DNA from: Stigmatella ashevillena
Lineage (GTDB): Bacteria > Myxococcota > Myxococcia > Myxococcales > Myxococcaceae
Assembly (NCBI RefSeq): GCF_028368975.1
Contig: NZ_JAQNDM010000002.1
Location: forward strand, 5,016,425-5,080,424
Length of the DNA: 64,000 bases
Reading direction: 5' to 3'
Below, piece after piece: positions 17,206 through 27,861 of this stretch. Position 1 is the first letter of the stretch. Every line of letters starts with the position of its first letter. Below the pieces are notes generated by a model. It was given only the letters and a program-made list of their open reading frames with translations, made no database searches and was not told the origin of the DNA. A program made the translations under genes and the position numbers.

Positions 17206-18207
17206 TTAAACTCTGATGACGCGGATGGGACAGCCCAGTCGCTCACCAATCGCATTGACTTGACCTGTGATGTAGTCCCCCGTCTTGCCGGCAGGCAATT
17301 TATAGATCAACCCGCTCGCTCCTCCCTGCTTGACGGCTTGAATGTTGCGCCCCAATTGCCGAAGATCCTGCTCGCCCAACTTCGACTTATTCTTCACTTC
17401 GACAGCAATGGGTGCACTTCCACTTGTGGCACCATCGTGAAGTTGGTCACCTTCACGGCTCATTCCACACTCCGCGCATGTCCAAAAAACCTTTTCAGCA
17501 TGGGTGCCTCCACTCAGCTGGGAGCTGCGTTTTAAATCACCCGACATCATGTTGTGCTCAGCAGCTCGCCCTTCAAACTGGGCGCCTTTACTGCGTGCCG
17601 CCTTGGCATCGTCAATCTTCTGCGAAAGGCGATTTTTGCCTTTGGCTTCCTTGGCTTCCCACCGATGCGCTCCCTTGCTTGTGCATTGGGTATTCGCACC
17701 TTCAGTAAATAACGCCGCAGAAAGCTGTTCCGATATCTTCGCCACTCCAGCCACCTTGGCTGAGCGAGCAAGTAAACCACTGGCCTCCGGAGGGGAATCG
17801 TCCTTGGGCTCGGACACCGAGACAAGCGTAGACGCTTCCTGCGAAGCGGCCTTGCTTCCGGACCCACTTTCACTCGCCCCTGCAGAATCTCCGCCGGACT
17901 CTCCCTCATAGGTGGAAACGGGTGGAGAGAACCCGTCAACCTTCGAAAGGAACAAGCCGCCTTGGCCTAGCAGCATCCCCAAACGCGAAATGATCTCCTC
18001 ATCGCTCAGCCGGGAAACATCCGCGCCCATCGCGTGCTCGTGAAAAGCCCGCCGCAGCACGTGCATGTTGCTCCCGCCACGCGCAATGGAGCGCAGGTAG
18101 TTGGCGGCATGATTCCGGTCATGAAACTCGCGCATCTCCGAGCGATCCGAAGTGCCCCCCCGCGAGAATTCGAATTGATGAAGACCATCCCACAGGATGT
18201 TCCGCAT
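17206..18207 (-). CDS. Putative polymorphic toxin with PD-(D/E)XK-like nuclease end
   Basis: A 333-aa protein. ATG 18207 is favoured by GGAGG 6 nt upstream (the 18213 ATG abuts it). The N-terminal ~95 residues form a helical region ending in RLGMLLGQGGLFLSK, possibly a delivery or adaptor region; then a low-complexity Ser/Gly/Glu linker (~100-150); then a C-terminal domain with a CAEC pair and the segment PIAVEVKNKSKLGEQDLRQL, where Glu-x-Lys after a beta strand and the following Q-rich helix resemble restriction-endonuclease-fold toxins. No signal peptide is seen, so type VI or other export would be needed. The nuclease call is from motif shape, not a family match. Confidence 0.6.
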   Translation of the reverse strand: MRNILWDGLHQFEFSRGGTSDRSEMREFHDRNHAANYLRSIARGGSNMHVLRRAFHEHAMGADVSRLSDEEIISRLGMLLGQGGLFLSKVDGFSPPVSTYEGESGGDSAGASESGSGSKAASQEASTLVSVSEPKDDSPPEASGLLARSAKVAGVAKISEQLSAALFTEGANTQCTSKGAHRWEAKEAKGKNRLSQKIDDAKAARSKGAQFEGRAAEHNMMSGDLKRSSQLSGGTHAEKVFWTCAECGMSREGDQLHDGATSGSAPIAVEVKNKSKLGEQDLRQLGRNIQAVKQGGASGLIYKLPAGKTGDYITGQVNAIGERLGCPIRVIRV

Positions 18208-18384
18208 ATGCATCCTCCCCATGCAACACCCCAGCGTACGGCCTGTCCAGGAGCAAGGCACGTCCGGCATGTAAAGGAGGGAGTGTCAGCACTTCAACAT
18301 ATGCTATAGGTTCCGGTCGCTTGAGGGCTTACAGGGTTCTTGACCTCCATAGGACATGCCAGTCACCAACCAGCCGGGGTAGCA

Positions 18385-18428
18385 AGGACCTGATGCCCAG
18401 CGTGGCGGGCCCCACCCCTCCCTGAAGG
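18385..18428. repeat. 44-bp direct repeat, right copy (3' end of phosphodiesterase gene)
   Basis: Exact copy of 16384-16427 at the right edge of the island. Read on into the MMPL gene, it restores the presumed ancestral junction. Confidence 0.95.
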
Positions 18429-18498
18429 CAACCAGGCAGAAGCCTTCTGTTCGCTCTCATGCCGATGGCCACCTTGGAGGACGCAAGGGGGCACATCC

Positions 18499-21009
18499 AT
18501 GGCGCCAGAGCCTGCCTCGACGGGCTGGAGAGGAAAGCTGGAGCGAGGGCTCGGCGCGCTCGCGTCCCGCGGCCACCGGCACCCCGCGGGGGCGCTGGTG
18601 CTGGCGCTGGTGCTGTGTGGACTGGGCCTCTTCTTCGCGCGCAACCTGACGCTCGATGCGAACCTGGTCAGCCTGCTGCCCCGCTCCTTTCCCAGCGTGA
18701 GGGACCTGGAGACGCTGGAGCAACGCTTCGGAGGCATCGGCTGGGTGGCGGTGGTGGGCGAAGGCGCGGAGCCCGAAGTCCTCAAGCGCTTCGCCGATGA
18801 GATGGCGCCCAAGCTGGAGGCACTGCCCGGCATCCGCTTCGTGGAGGTGCAGCGCCCCGGCGGCTTCTTCCAGGAGCGCGCGCTCTACTACCTGAGCCCG
18901 GAGGATCTTCAAGAAGTGGAGCGGCGCCTGGGGGCCCGCATCACCTGGGAGAAGGAGCGGGCCCAGCCGCTCTTCGTTCCCTTGGTGGATGAGCCCGCGC
19001 CCCCCTTGGACTTCTCGGATCTGGAGGCCAAATACGGCGTCGGTGCCGCGCAGCGCATGTCCGGCGCGGGCGGAGAGAACTACTACCTGGATGCCTCGGC
19101 ACGCCGTGTGGTGTTGCTGGCCCGGCCCGAAGGCTTCTCGGCGGACCTCGACTTCTCGCGCCGCATCATCACCGAGGTGAAGACCCTGCTGGACGCGCAG
19201 GACCTGTCCTCCTACGGCCCCGGCTTCAAGATGGCCCTCACCGGCGCGTACCAGAAGAAGCTGGATCAGCAGGCGCAGATCTCCCGGGACATCACCGTGT
19301 CCTCGGCGGTGGCCGGTGCGCTGCTGCTGCTCTTCCTGCTGCTGCACTTCCGCAGCGTGCTGGGGGTGGGGATGGTGCTGGCGCCCGTGGCGGCGGGACT
19401 GGCGTGGACCTACGGCTTGGTGGGCGCGGCCTATGGCCGGGTGAACCTGCTCACTGGCTTTCTGGGCGCCATCCTCGGAGGCCTGGGCATCGAGCACGGC
19501 ATCCACTTGCTGGGGCGCTACCTGCACCTGCGGGGCGATGGGCTGGACTCGGAGAGGGCCACGCGCGAGTCCTTCACCCACACCGGCAGCGCGGCCCTCA
19601 CCTCCGCCCTGGTCGCGGCCCTCACCTTCCTGGTGCTGGGCACCTCGCGGTTCCGGGCGTTCCGTGAGTTCGGCGTCATCGCCGGCATCGGCATGCTGCT
19701 GTTGATCGCGGCCTATGTGCTGGTCCTGCCCGCGGTGCTGGGACTGGCGGCCCGGCTGAAGTGGACGCCGGGCCCAGGGGCCACGGCCCAGACCCGCTCT
19801 CCGCTGGGGCAACTGCTCGTGCGCTGGCGCCGGCCGCTCACGCTGGTGTCGGGAGCGGTGCTCGTGGCGCTGACGTTGAACATGGGCCGGGTGCGCTTCG
19901 ACTATGATTTCGGCTCCCTCGAGGATCAACACCTGCCCTCGTTCGTGTTGAACCGGCAGGTCAGTGACATCATCGGCTACTCGCAATCTCCGCTGGTGGT
20001 GCTCACCGGCAGCCCCGCCGAGGAGCACACGGTGATGGAGCAACTGCGCGCCCGGCAGCGGCAGCTCGGCAGGCGCTCCACGGTAGACTTCGCCGCCTCG
20101 CTGGAGACGCTGATCCCAGCCGATCAACCGCGCAAACAGGCCATCCTCCAGCGCATGGGAGCGTTGCTGGAGGACGTGCCCGAGGCGCGGCTCGATGCGG
20201 CCCAGCGCCAGCAGCTCTCCCAACTGCGCGCCCAAACCCGAGCCGAACCCTTCACGCGCGAGGAGCTTCCCGCCTCGGTCCGCCGACAGTTCCAAGGCCT
20301 CCAAGGCCAGAGCGGCTTCGTGCTCGTGTACCCCTCGGTGAGCCAGTCCGATGGAACCGCCATGCGGGCCCTGGCCCGGGAAGTGCGCGCCGGGGCGAGC
20401 CTCCCCGGAGGCAGACACCTGCCGGTGGCGGGTGAGCCCATGGTGCTCGCGGACATCCTGGACATGGTGACGCACGAGGCGCCGAGAATCCTGGCGGGAA
20501 CCACGCTGGCGGTGCTTCTGGCCATGTGGGTGACGCTGGGAAGCCTGAGAACGTCCCTGCTGTGCCTGGCCCCCACGCTGGTATCCCTGCTGGGACTGGT
20601 GGGGCTGATGCCGCTGCTGAAGGTCGAGTTCAACTACCTCAACATCCTCATCATCCCGGTGCTCATTGGAACCACCGTGGACGCGGGCGTGCACCTGCTG
20701 ACGCAACTGGTGAGGCCCGGCAATGACTTCGTGAAGGTGTACTCGGAGACGGGGCGCGCCATCAGCGGGGGCCTGTTGACGAGCGCGGTGGGCTTCGGAA
20801 CGCTCTTCCTGGCGAACCACCCCGGCCTCAACTCTGTCGGAGCCTTGGCCAACCTGGGCTTCGGGGTGAACCTGCTGGTGATGCTGGTGTCCTTCCCCGC
20901 GCTGCTCCTGCTTCTCTCGGAACGCCGCCATCGCAAACCCCGGCCCCGGAAGCCCCGCGCAAGCCCTCCCAAGCCCGGGGAACCCACCCCCCTCCCCTCT
21001 GCCTCGTAG
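18499..21009 (+). CDS. MMPL/RND-superfamily transporter (paralogue)
   Basis: An 836-aa inner-membrane transporter, full-length paralogue of the 12081-14564 gene and similar along its whole length (for example LTGFLGAILGGLGIEHGIHL and IGTTVDAGVHLLTQL). It has two blocks of a single span, a periplasmic loop and five spans. Start ATG 18499 has AAGGGGG 7 nt upstream. The C-terminus is a basic, proline-rich tail (RHRKPRPRKPRASPPK). It was probably co-transcribed with the phosphodiesterase-like gene before the island separated them; what drives it now is unclear. Cargo unknown; lipid-type substrates are typical for MMPL/HpnN proteins. Confidence 0.9.
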   Translation: MAPEPASTGWRGKLERGLGALASRGHRHPAGALVLALVLCGLGLFFARNLTLDANLVSLLPRSFPSVRDLETLEQRFGGIGWVAVVGEGAEPEVLKRFADEMAPKLEALPGIRFVEVQRPGGFFQERALYYLSPEDLQEVERRLGARITWEKERAQPLFVPLVDEPAPPLDFSDLEAKYGVGAAQRMSGAGGENYYLDASARRVVLLARPEGFSADLDFSRRIITEVKTLLDAQDLSSYGPGFKMALTGAYQKKLDQQAQISRDITVSSAVAGALLLLFLLLHFRSVLGVGMVLAPVAAGLAWTYGLVGAAYGRVNLLTGFLGAILGGLGIEHGIHLLGRYLHLRGDGLDSERATRESFTHTGSAALTSALVAALTFLVLGTSRFRAFREFGVIAGIGMLLLIAAYVLVLPAVLGLAARLKWTPGPGATAQTRSPLGQLLVRWRRPLTLVSGAVLVALTLNMGRVRFDYDFGSLEDQHLPSFVLNRQVSDIIGYSQSPLVVLTGSPAEEHTVMEQLRARQRQLGRRSTVDFAASLETLIPADQPRKQAILQRMGALLEDVPEARLDAAQRQQLSQLRAQTRAEPFTREELPASVRRQFQGLQGQSGFVLVYPSVSQSDGTAMRALAREVRAGASLPGGRHLPVAGEPMVLADILDMVTHEAPRILAGTTLAVLLAMWVTLGSLRTSLLCLAPTLVSLLGLVGLMPLLKVEFNYLNILIIPVLIGTTVDAGVHLLTQLVRPGNDFVKVYSETGRAISGGLLTSAVGFGTLFLANHPGLNSVGALANLGFGVNLLVMLVSFPALLLLLSERRHRKPRPRKPRASPPKPGEPTPLPSAS

Positions 21010-21141
21010 CCCTCTTGGAAAGCAGGCTGCCGGGCGAGCGGCCGCTGCACATGTGGGTGTTGCTGACCACGTTCCCGACCAGCAACGAAGACATTCGACG
21101 CACACACTCAAACCACACTCAAACGCAACGGGAGAGCCACG

Positions 21142-21633
21142 ATGAAGAACCTCAAGACCAAGGCACTGGTGGCGGGATTGCTGGCGGGGACGCTGACGTT
21201 CGTGGGCTGTAAGTCGGACAGCACGATGGACCGTCCCGACAGCACCCCCCCCCCGGCGACGGACACCACCACCCCGGCGACGGAGGGCACCAGCACGGGG
21301 ACGACGGCGACGCCTCCCGGCACGGGCGGCTCCGGCACCGAGACCCGGCCCTCCGACGACAACCTCCGAATGCCCGGGGAGGATCCGCTGCGCACACCCG
21401 AGAACGAGAGCATCCGTGACTCCGAAACCGAGCCGGGCATCCACCACGACAGCGACCTGGGCCCGGGCACCGGCGGCTCCGGCCTCGACAACAGCGTCAT
21501 GGACGACGATGGGCTGAACGAAGCGGGCAACGTCGACGACACCCGCCTGCCGGACTCGACGACGGACTCGACCCTGTCGCCCAATGACAGCACGATCCAG
21601 CGCGATCTGGACGTTCCTGAAGGGGCCCGCTAA
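21142..21633 (+). CDS. Small disordered lipoprotein
   Basis: A 163-aa lipoprotein with signal MKNLKTKALVAGLLAGTLTF and lipobox FVGC (Cys23). The mature part is Thr/Pro/Gly/Asp-rich and looks unstructured, with repeated GTGGSG blocks and an acidic second half. No catalytic motif is seen. A ribosome site GGGAGAG precedes ATG 21142. It is a lone gene ending before a hairpin at 21704-21733. Confidence 0.75.
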   Translation: MKNLKTKALVAGLLAGTLTFVGCKSDSTMDRPDSTPPPATDTTTPATEGTSTGTTATPPGTGGSGTETRPSDDNLRMPGEDPLRTPENESIRDSETEPGIHHDSDLGPGTGGSGLDNSVMDDDGLNEAGNVDDTRLPDSTTDSTLSPNDSTIQRDLDVPEGAR

Positions 21634-21703
21634 CGCGGCCCTCTGGAGACCTCTTCACGGCCGCGGCGTCCACGCACTGGCGTGGGCGCCGTTGCCATTT
21701 CCC

Positions 21704-21733
21704 CCTCCGCCAGAGCAGGTGCCCTGGCGGAGG
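21704..21733. terminator. Perfect 10-bp hairpin between convergent genes
   Basis: CCTCCGCCAG and its exact complement CTGGCGGAGG separated by 10 nt. It lies downstream of the lipoprotein (plus) and of the small gene at 21749 (minus), so it could end both. No T-run follows, so it is weak as an intrinsic terminator. Confidence 0.45.
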
Positions 21734-21748
21734 AAGCCGCGCCCTGCC

Positions 21749-21958
21749 TCAACTCACGCCTACGCCAGGATAGGGATGGGGTGAGATTTGCGGATGGATG
21801 ATGCGCGGCCCATCGCTCTGCGTGGGCGTCCCAGCAGGCCCTTCCGAGGGACGAATGAGCGGGGTGTGATGGGGGTGTTCAGATTCTCCGGAACGGCCCT
21901 TGCGAGGGGGAGCGGGAACTTCCGGGAGCGGAATATGCAGCACGTCTTTCTGGCTCAT
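21749..21958 (-). CDS. Small proline/histidine-rich protein
   Basis: A 69-aa reading frame starting MSQKDVLHIPLPEVPAPP. Its ATG at 21958 has a near-ideal ribosome site (GGAGG, 7 nt upstream), which is the main reason to call it. The product has no membrane span or cysteine; it is rich in Pro, His, Gly and Ser (SEHPHHTP, ISPHPYPG). Function unknown. The distinct short front segment followed by a low-complexity end could suit a peptide precursor, but no modifying enzyme lies beside it. It occupies a stretch that otherwise has no gene (21634-22198). Confidence 0.5.
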   Translation of the reverse strand: MSQKDVLHIPLPEVPAPPRKGRSGESEHPHHTPLIRPSEGPAGTPTQSDGPRIIHPQISPHPYPGVGVS

Positions 21959-22198
21959 GATGGTTCCTCCGTGTTGAGGGCCTCAGGACACAATGGGGAC
22001 CCCTGACAGGCCGGGTCACCCTCGCAAGCCAGAAAGCGCCCCCTCGTCTCCCGGAGAACCGGGCCTCAGGGCCCCTGGGCCCCTGGAATAAGAGCCCCTT
22101 TCGCGAAAGCCGGGGCCAGTCCCCAAAGCCCGACATAACTTCGAGAACCCGACCGTTCCTGCCTGACGATTCCAGATCCGACACCCAAACGAGGCGTG

Positions 22199-23464
22199 AT
22201 GAGCATCCGGTTGCTGCTGGCTGGCCGATATGGCGGAGGAGACGCGTTCTTCTCCCCTCCCGAGGAGCCCTTGCCCTGGCTCAAGCGTGTGGAGCACTGG
22301 TTCCAAGAGAACCTGGGAGAAGGCCTGGAGAGCATCCGCCGACTCGAAGGGCCTCAGGGGGCGCCGATGCTGCTGCTGCGCCTGCACCCGGCCGCCGGCG
22401 AGGTGTCCGTGGTGGCCGCCGGTCAGGCGCGGGTGGTCATCTCAGCGGAGACCTCCGCGGTGGGCCCGGGCTATCACCTCTACCTCTGTGATGTGCTGAA
22501 GCAGTTCGGCCAGTCCCTCCACATCACCTGGGCGGACCGGGATGCCGAAGCGGGCGTGGGAGATCCCACGGGTTACTTCCATACGGGCGACGCCGGACAC
22601 GTGGAGCAGCAGATGCTCACCTGGCTCGGGACGGCGGCCGCTCAGGTATTGGAGCTGCGAGGGCAGGGCCGCTCGGGGTTCGCGCTCTCCATGCGCTTCG
22701 GCCACGCCTTTGAGCACCCGGGGGCCCTGCTCACCCCGCTGGGTCCCCGCGACGAAACCTGGCTGCGCGCGGTGGCCGAGGACCCACGGCAGGGACAGGA
22801 TGTGTTTCCCTGGTGGGCCCCGGGCATGAACGCGGCCTCGCGAAGGGGCCGTGCCCTGAGCCTCCTCTGGACGGAACTCATCTGGCGTCCCCCCCTCTTG
22901 GAGGAGGAGCGCCGCCGCTTCCGCAGCGTGGCGAAGCTGCTGGAGCAGGCATGGCGCGAGGACCCCACACAAGAATATCCATGGCGCGAGTGGCAGGAGG
23001 TGCTCGGCTACCTGGGCCTGGGCGGTACCCTGGCGGAAGAGGTGAGCCGCCGCGCGGCGCTCGCCCCCGAGGGCCCCCGGATGGGATACCGCAGAGGATC
23101 GGTTCACGTGGCCCTGCCGGAGGGCTGGGAGATTCGCATCCCGGGCTCTCTGGCGGAGGAGAAGCTGGGAGATGGAAGTTGGGTGGCGCGTGACCACCGT
23201 CGCAGCGTGCGCTTCGTCCCGCTGGAGGATGCGGAGAACATCGCTCCGGCCAGCTCCGAGCGCCGGATGCTGGAATTGGAGCACCAGGGCGAGCGCGTCA
23301 GCGGCCGGGCCTCCCTGCACATGGAACCAGGCGAATGCCGCCTCACGGCGCTGTGCCACGCGGGGACACACCGGGCATTGTGCGTGGTGAGCTTCGATGA
23401 TCCGGACGAGCAGGACTGGGCCCTGGGGACCTGGCGCTCGCTGGACCGGGCCATCGCCGCATAG
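22199..23464 (+). CDS. Conserved-looking protein of unknown function
   Basis: A 421-aa soluble protein that I do not recognise. ATG 22199 (or GTG 22196) follows GAGG by 4 nt. No signal peptide or membrane span is seen. The first half has the look of a mixed alpha/beta domain (VGPGYHLYLCDVLKQFG, YFHTGDAGHVEQQML), the middle is Trp/Glu-rich, and the end is beta-rich (SVHVALPEGWEIRIPG). Codon use is like its neighbours. A hairpin-forming palindrome CTTTCGCGAAAG at 22098-22109 lies upstream and could be an operator. It is convergent with the DUF4142 gene through a shared hairpin. Confidence 0.75.
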   Translation: MSIRLLLAGRYGGGDAFFSPPEEPLPWLKRVEHWFQENLGEGLESIRRLEGPQGAPMLLLRLHPAAGEVSVVAAGQARVVISAETSAVGPGYHLYLCDVLKQFGQSLHITWADRDAEAGVGDPTGYFHTGDAGHVEQQMLTWLGTAAAQVLELRGQGRSGFALSMRFGHAFEHPGALLTPLGPRDETWLRAVAEDPRQGQDVFPWWAPGMNAASRRGRALSLLWTELIWRPPLLEEERRRFRSVAKLLEQAWREDPTQEYPWREWQEVLGYLGLGGTLAEEVSRRAALAPEGPRMGYRRGSVHVALPEGWEIRIPGSLAEEKLGDGSWVARDHRRSVRFVPLEDAENIAPASSERRMLELEHQGERVSGRASLHMEPGECRLTALCHAGTHRALCVVSFDDPDEQDWALGTWRSLDRAIAA

Positions 23465-23471
23465 AAAACGA

Positions 23472-23504
23472 GCGCGCCGGTCTCCCCAGGAGAAACCGGC
23501 GCGC
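23472..23504. terminator. Bidirectional hairpin terminator
   Basis: GCGCGCCGGT pairs perfectly with ACCGGCGCGC, and the inner TCTCC/GGAGA extends the stem. It lies 8 bp after the stop of the 22199 gene and 20 bp past the stop of the convergent DUF4142 gene. No strong T-run. Confidence 0.7.
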
Positions 23505-23524
23505 GAGCGGTAGGGCGCTCTCGT

Positions 23525-24301
23525 CTACTTCTTCATCCCCGTGTCCGTGGGCGGAGTGACCTTGTTCATGTCCTTCGAACCGGCCTTGGTCCCATCCATG
23601 GAACCCATCCCCGGGTTGTGGCCCATGTGCGCATCACCCGAGCCCCCGACGCCCGCGGGCTGCGGGGCCAGCTTGCCCAGCACGGTGTAGGCCTGCTGCC
23701 GATGCTGGGAGACGTGCTGTACATTCTCATTGATGAGCGCCAGGGCTTCCGCGTTGTCGCTGAAGGCCTGCTGGCCTGCGGCCAGCTTGCCCAGCACCAT
23801 GTCATGGGCGCCGAGCTGGTTGGCCATATAGGCGGAGTCGAACGGCGCACCCTTCAGCGCCTGAAGCTTCTCCGTGGACGCCTTGTCCGCGGCCTTGACC
23901 TTCTTCTCCACATCATTGAGAGGCTTGGGCTCGGCCAGCTTCAGCCCCTTACCCTGCGCATAGGTCATCAACTTCTGGTCAGCGGCGGTGTGCTCTTTCA
24001 CCATCATGCTGGCGAAAGACTTCACGTCTGCGTTGCTCGCGTTCTGCTGGGCAATCTCACCAAGCTTGACCTCTTGCTGATTCGCATGGTGGAGCCGCTC
24101 GAGATAGGCCTTCTCATCCGCGGGAATGATGACTCCCATGTGCTCCACCACGCCTGCCTTCATGCCCACCTTCGCGCCCGCCTTGGTACCTGCTGCTTGG
24201 CCTTGGGTGGTTGTGGGAGCGGGGGCCGTGCCCTGAGCAAATGCGGCGGACCCACAGATCAGCGAACCGGCGATGACGAAACTCTGAATCGTGCGCTTCA
24301 T
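23525..24301 (-). CDS. DUF4142-family secreted protein
   Basis: A 258-aa exported protein with a Sec signal peptide (cleavage expected after AAFA, ~residue 22). The central ~150 residues are helical with the DUF4142 pattern (LERLHHANQQEVKLGEIAQQ, VKSFASMMVKEHTAADQKL, APFDSAYMANQLGAHDMVLG), a ferritin-like four-helix bundle often in envelope stress contexts. The C-terminus is Gly/Met/Asp-rich and probably flexible. Length is slightly above the usual 180-200 because of both tails. It sits downstream of a divergent promoter gap and ends at the shared hairpin. Confidence 0.88.
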   Translation of the reverse strand: MKRTIQSFVIAGSLICGSAAFAQGTAPAPTTTQGQAAGTKAGAKVGMKAGVVEHMGVIIPADEKAYLERLHHANQQEVKLGEIAQQNASNADVKSFASMMVKEHTAADQKLMTYAQGKGLKLAEPKPLNDVEKKVKAADKASTEKLQALKGAPFDSAYMANQLGAHDMVLGKLAAGQQAFSDNAEALALINENVQHVSQHRQQAYTVLGKLAPQPAGVGGSGDAHMGHNPGMGSMDGTKAGSKDMNKVTPPTDTGMKK

Positions 24302-24465
24302 GACTGTTTCCTTTCCAAAAAGAACGTCTGGAAGACGTCCGATGAACGTCAGGTCTGCACCATCGTCGGTGGCAATGTTGGGAACACGTGACTTGTGGCG
24401 GCAACGTGTAACGCCAAACGATGATCCACGGGAGTTCCGGAGGCTCTATTCAGCAGCCGACAATG

Positions 24466-24487
24466 CCCCTGCCCCCCAGGACAGGGG
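24466..24487 (-). terminator. Weak hairpin after the repeat-rich protein gene
   Basis: CCCCTG/CAGGGG stem 8 bp past the stop of the minus-strand gene at 24496. The stem is short and no clear T-run follows. Confidence 0.3.
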
Positions 24488-24495
24488 TTCTTCCG

Positions 24496-25446
24496 TCACC
24501 GGCGCTTGAGCACCTGGATATTCGTGGCGATGGTCTCGCCCGAAACCAGATCAAATGAAGCACGGACGCGGCTGCCTTCCTGGATGCGTGCCAGAGGAAT
24601 GCGCTGCGCGCCCTGGGTTGCGCGGGTGCCGTCGTTCACGCGCAACAGATAGGGCTCGCCCGTCTCGAAATCGATGACCTCGATGGCCTGCCGGGACACC
24701 TCCTTCACACGCCCCTCGAAGATGGCACTGGCCACGGCGGCGTCCTCTCCCGCGGAACCCGAGCCCCCCAGGCCCTGGGCCCGGGCGCTCTCCACCTCTG
24801 CCTGGAGCCGCCGCACCTCGGACTGTAACCGGGCAATCTCTGCTTGGGCTTGCTCGGGGGTGAGCGCCGCGGAACCTCCAGGAGTCCCCGCCGGTGAAGT
24901 CGAAGTTCCTGCCGGAGCAGTCCCCGACGGTGAAGTCGGCGTCCCTGCCGGTACAGTTCCCGCAGGTGAAGTCCCCGTGGGCGAAGTGCCTGCCGGGGGC
25001 GTCCCAATGGGCGTCGTTCCGACGGGAGACGTTCCCACGGGGGGCGTCACCGTGGACGTCCCGGTGCCTGTATTGGTTCCGCTGGTCCCCGGCGTTGTGG
25101 GGCCACCGATCTGTCCCGTCCCAGGCGCCGGGGTGATGCCTGTTCCGGTACTTCCCGGAGGAGAGGAAGACGTCCCCGGCTGGCTGCTGCCTGCCTGCCC
25201 GGACCCACCGACGCCCCCGGTCGGCCTGAAGCCGTCCACCCCGCCATCGCCCAGGGCTGCCCCGGAGGTGCCCAATGGCTGGGGGGATGGCACCGTGAAC
25301 GCGCTGGTGGAAGGTGTCTGCTGCGTTTGAGCTACCGTGGAGCTGCCAGTCCCCGTGCCCACGCCTCCGCCCACCTGTTGGGCGTGAGCGGCCAGGGGAA
25401 TTCCCATCGCGAACACGAGCGCGGCGGACAGAAGGGTCTTTCGCAT
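24496..25446 (-). CDS. Secreted repeat-rich protein with coiled coil and C-terminal beta domain
   Basis: A 316-aa exported protein. Signal peptide MRKTLLSAALVFAMGIPLAA with cleavage after AHA; AAGGAG lies 9 nt before ATG 25446. Residues ~35-120 are Gly/Ser/Thr-rich. Then about ten pentapeptide-like units of the form GTSPA/GTPPA/GTAPA (~120-185), a coiled coil (LTPEQAQAEIARLQSEVRRL, ~200-230) and a compact ~75-residue beta-rich end (EGRVKEVSRQAIEVIDFETG) of OB or PRC-barrel look. No enzyme motif. Probably periplasmic or surface structural; family not recognised. Confidence 0.75.
   Translation of the reverse strand: MRKTLLSAALVFAMGIPLAAHAQQVGGGVGTGTGSSTVAQTQQTPSTSAFTVPSPQPLGTSGAALGDGGVDGFRPTGGVGGSGQAGSSQPGTSSSPPGSTGTGITPAPGTGQIGGPTTPGTSGTNTGTGTSTVTPPVGTSPVGTTPIGTPPAGTSPTGTSPAGTVPAGTPTSPSGTAPAGTSTSPAGTPGGSAALTPEQAQAEIARLQSEVRRLQAEVESARAQGLGGSGSAGEDAAVASAIFEGRVKEVSRQAIEVIDFETGEPYLLRVNDGTRATQGAQRIPLARIQEGSRVRASFDLVSGETIATNIQVLKRR
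24895..25075. repeat. 15-bp imperfect tandem repeat inside the 24496 gene
   Basis: Roughly a dozen imperfect 15-bp units (of the type GTCCCTGCCGGTGAA) encode the pentapeptide series. Units vary at third positions and by substitutions, so the array is old or selected rather than freshly amplified. Confidence 0.75.
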
Positions 25447-25711
25447 GGATTCGGGCTCCTTGCCTTCCCGTGGGCAGAAGTTGGGTGCCCGACACTGCAA
25501 GACCAAGGGGGGAGACCTGGGGAAAGCGGTGCCGATTGCCTGATCGCCCGGTGAGCCAGGACACGTGCACACGCGGCACTGCCCCCGTGCCCTCCAGCGA
25601 CGGGTGTCAGGCGCCCTACACCCGGATGTCCTGGAAGGCCGACTCGCCTTGAAGGCAACGGCGCAAGCCCTCAGATTCAGCGGCCAATCCGGCAAGAGGA
25701 ACGGATAACCG

Positions 25712-27847
<2,136 letters not shown>

Positions 27848-27861
27848 GCGCCTCTTCCAGA

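Larger units (their letters stand above)
16428..18384. other. Inserted toxin-immunity island
   Basis: A ~1.95-kb block inserted between the phosphodiesterase gene and its former neighbour, the MMPL gene at 18499. Evidence: the 3' end of the phosphodiesterase gene is present on both sides (44-bp exact repeat), and an internal MMPL piece (43 bp, one mismatch) sits at the left edge. The block is visibly richer in A/T than the genes around it and runs on the opposite strand. It holds two minus-strand genes, a putative nuclease toxin and a downstream partner. No transposase or integrase is seen, so acquisition by homologous or microhomology-mediated recombination is my inference. Confidence 0.8.

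Noticed and set aside
16428-18384. Island as an insertion sequence or integron cassette.
   Set aside because: No transposase, integrase or terminal inverted repeats; the flanks are direct copies of neighbour genes.
18457-21447. A ~996-codon minus-strand frame opposite the second MMPL gene.
   Set aside because: His/Gln/Gly-rich antisense product with no family features; the plus-strand transporter is certain.
22094-22116. Hairpin around CTTTCGCGAAAG as a terminator or small RNA.
   Set aside because: Bulged stem with no T-run and no promoter visible; mentioned only as a possible operator.
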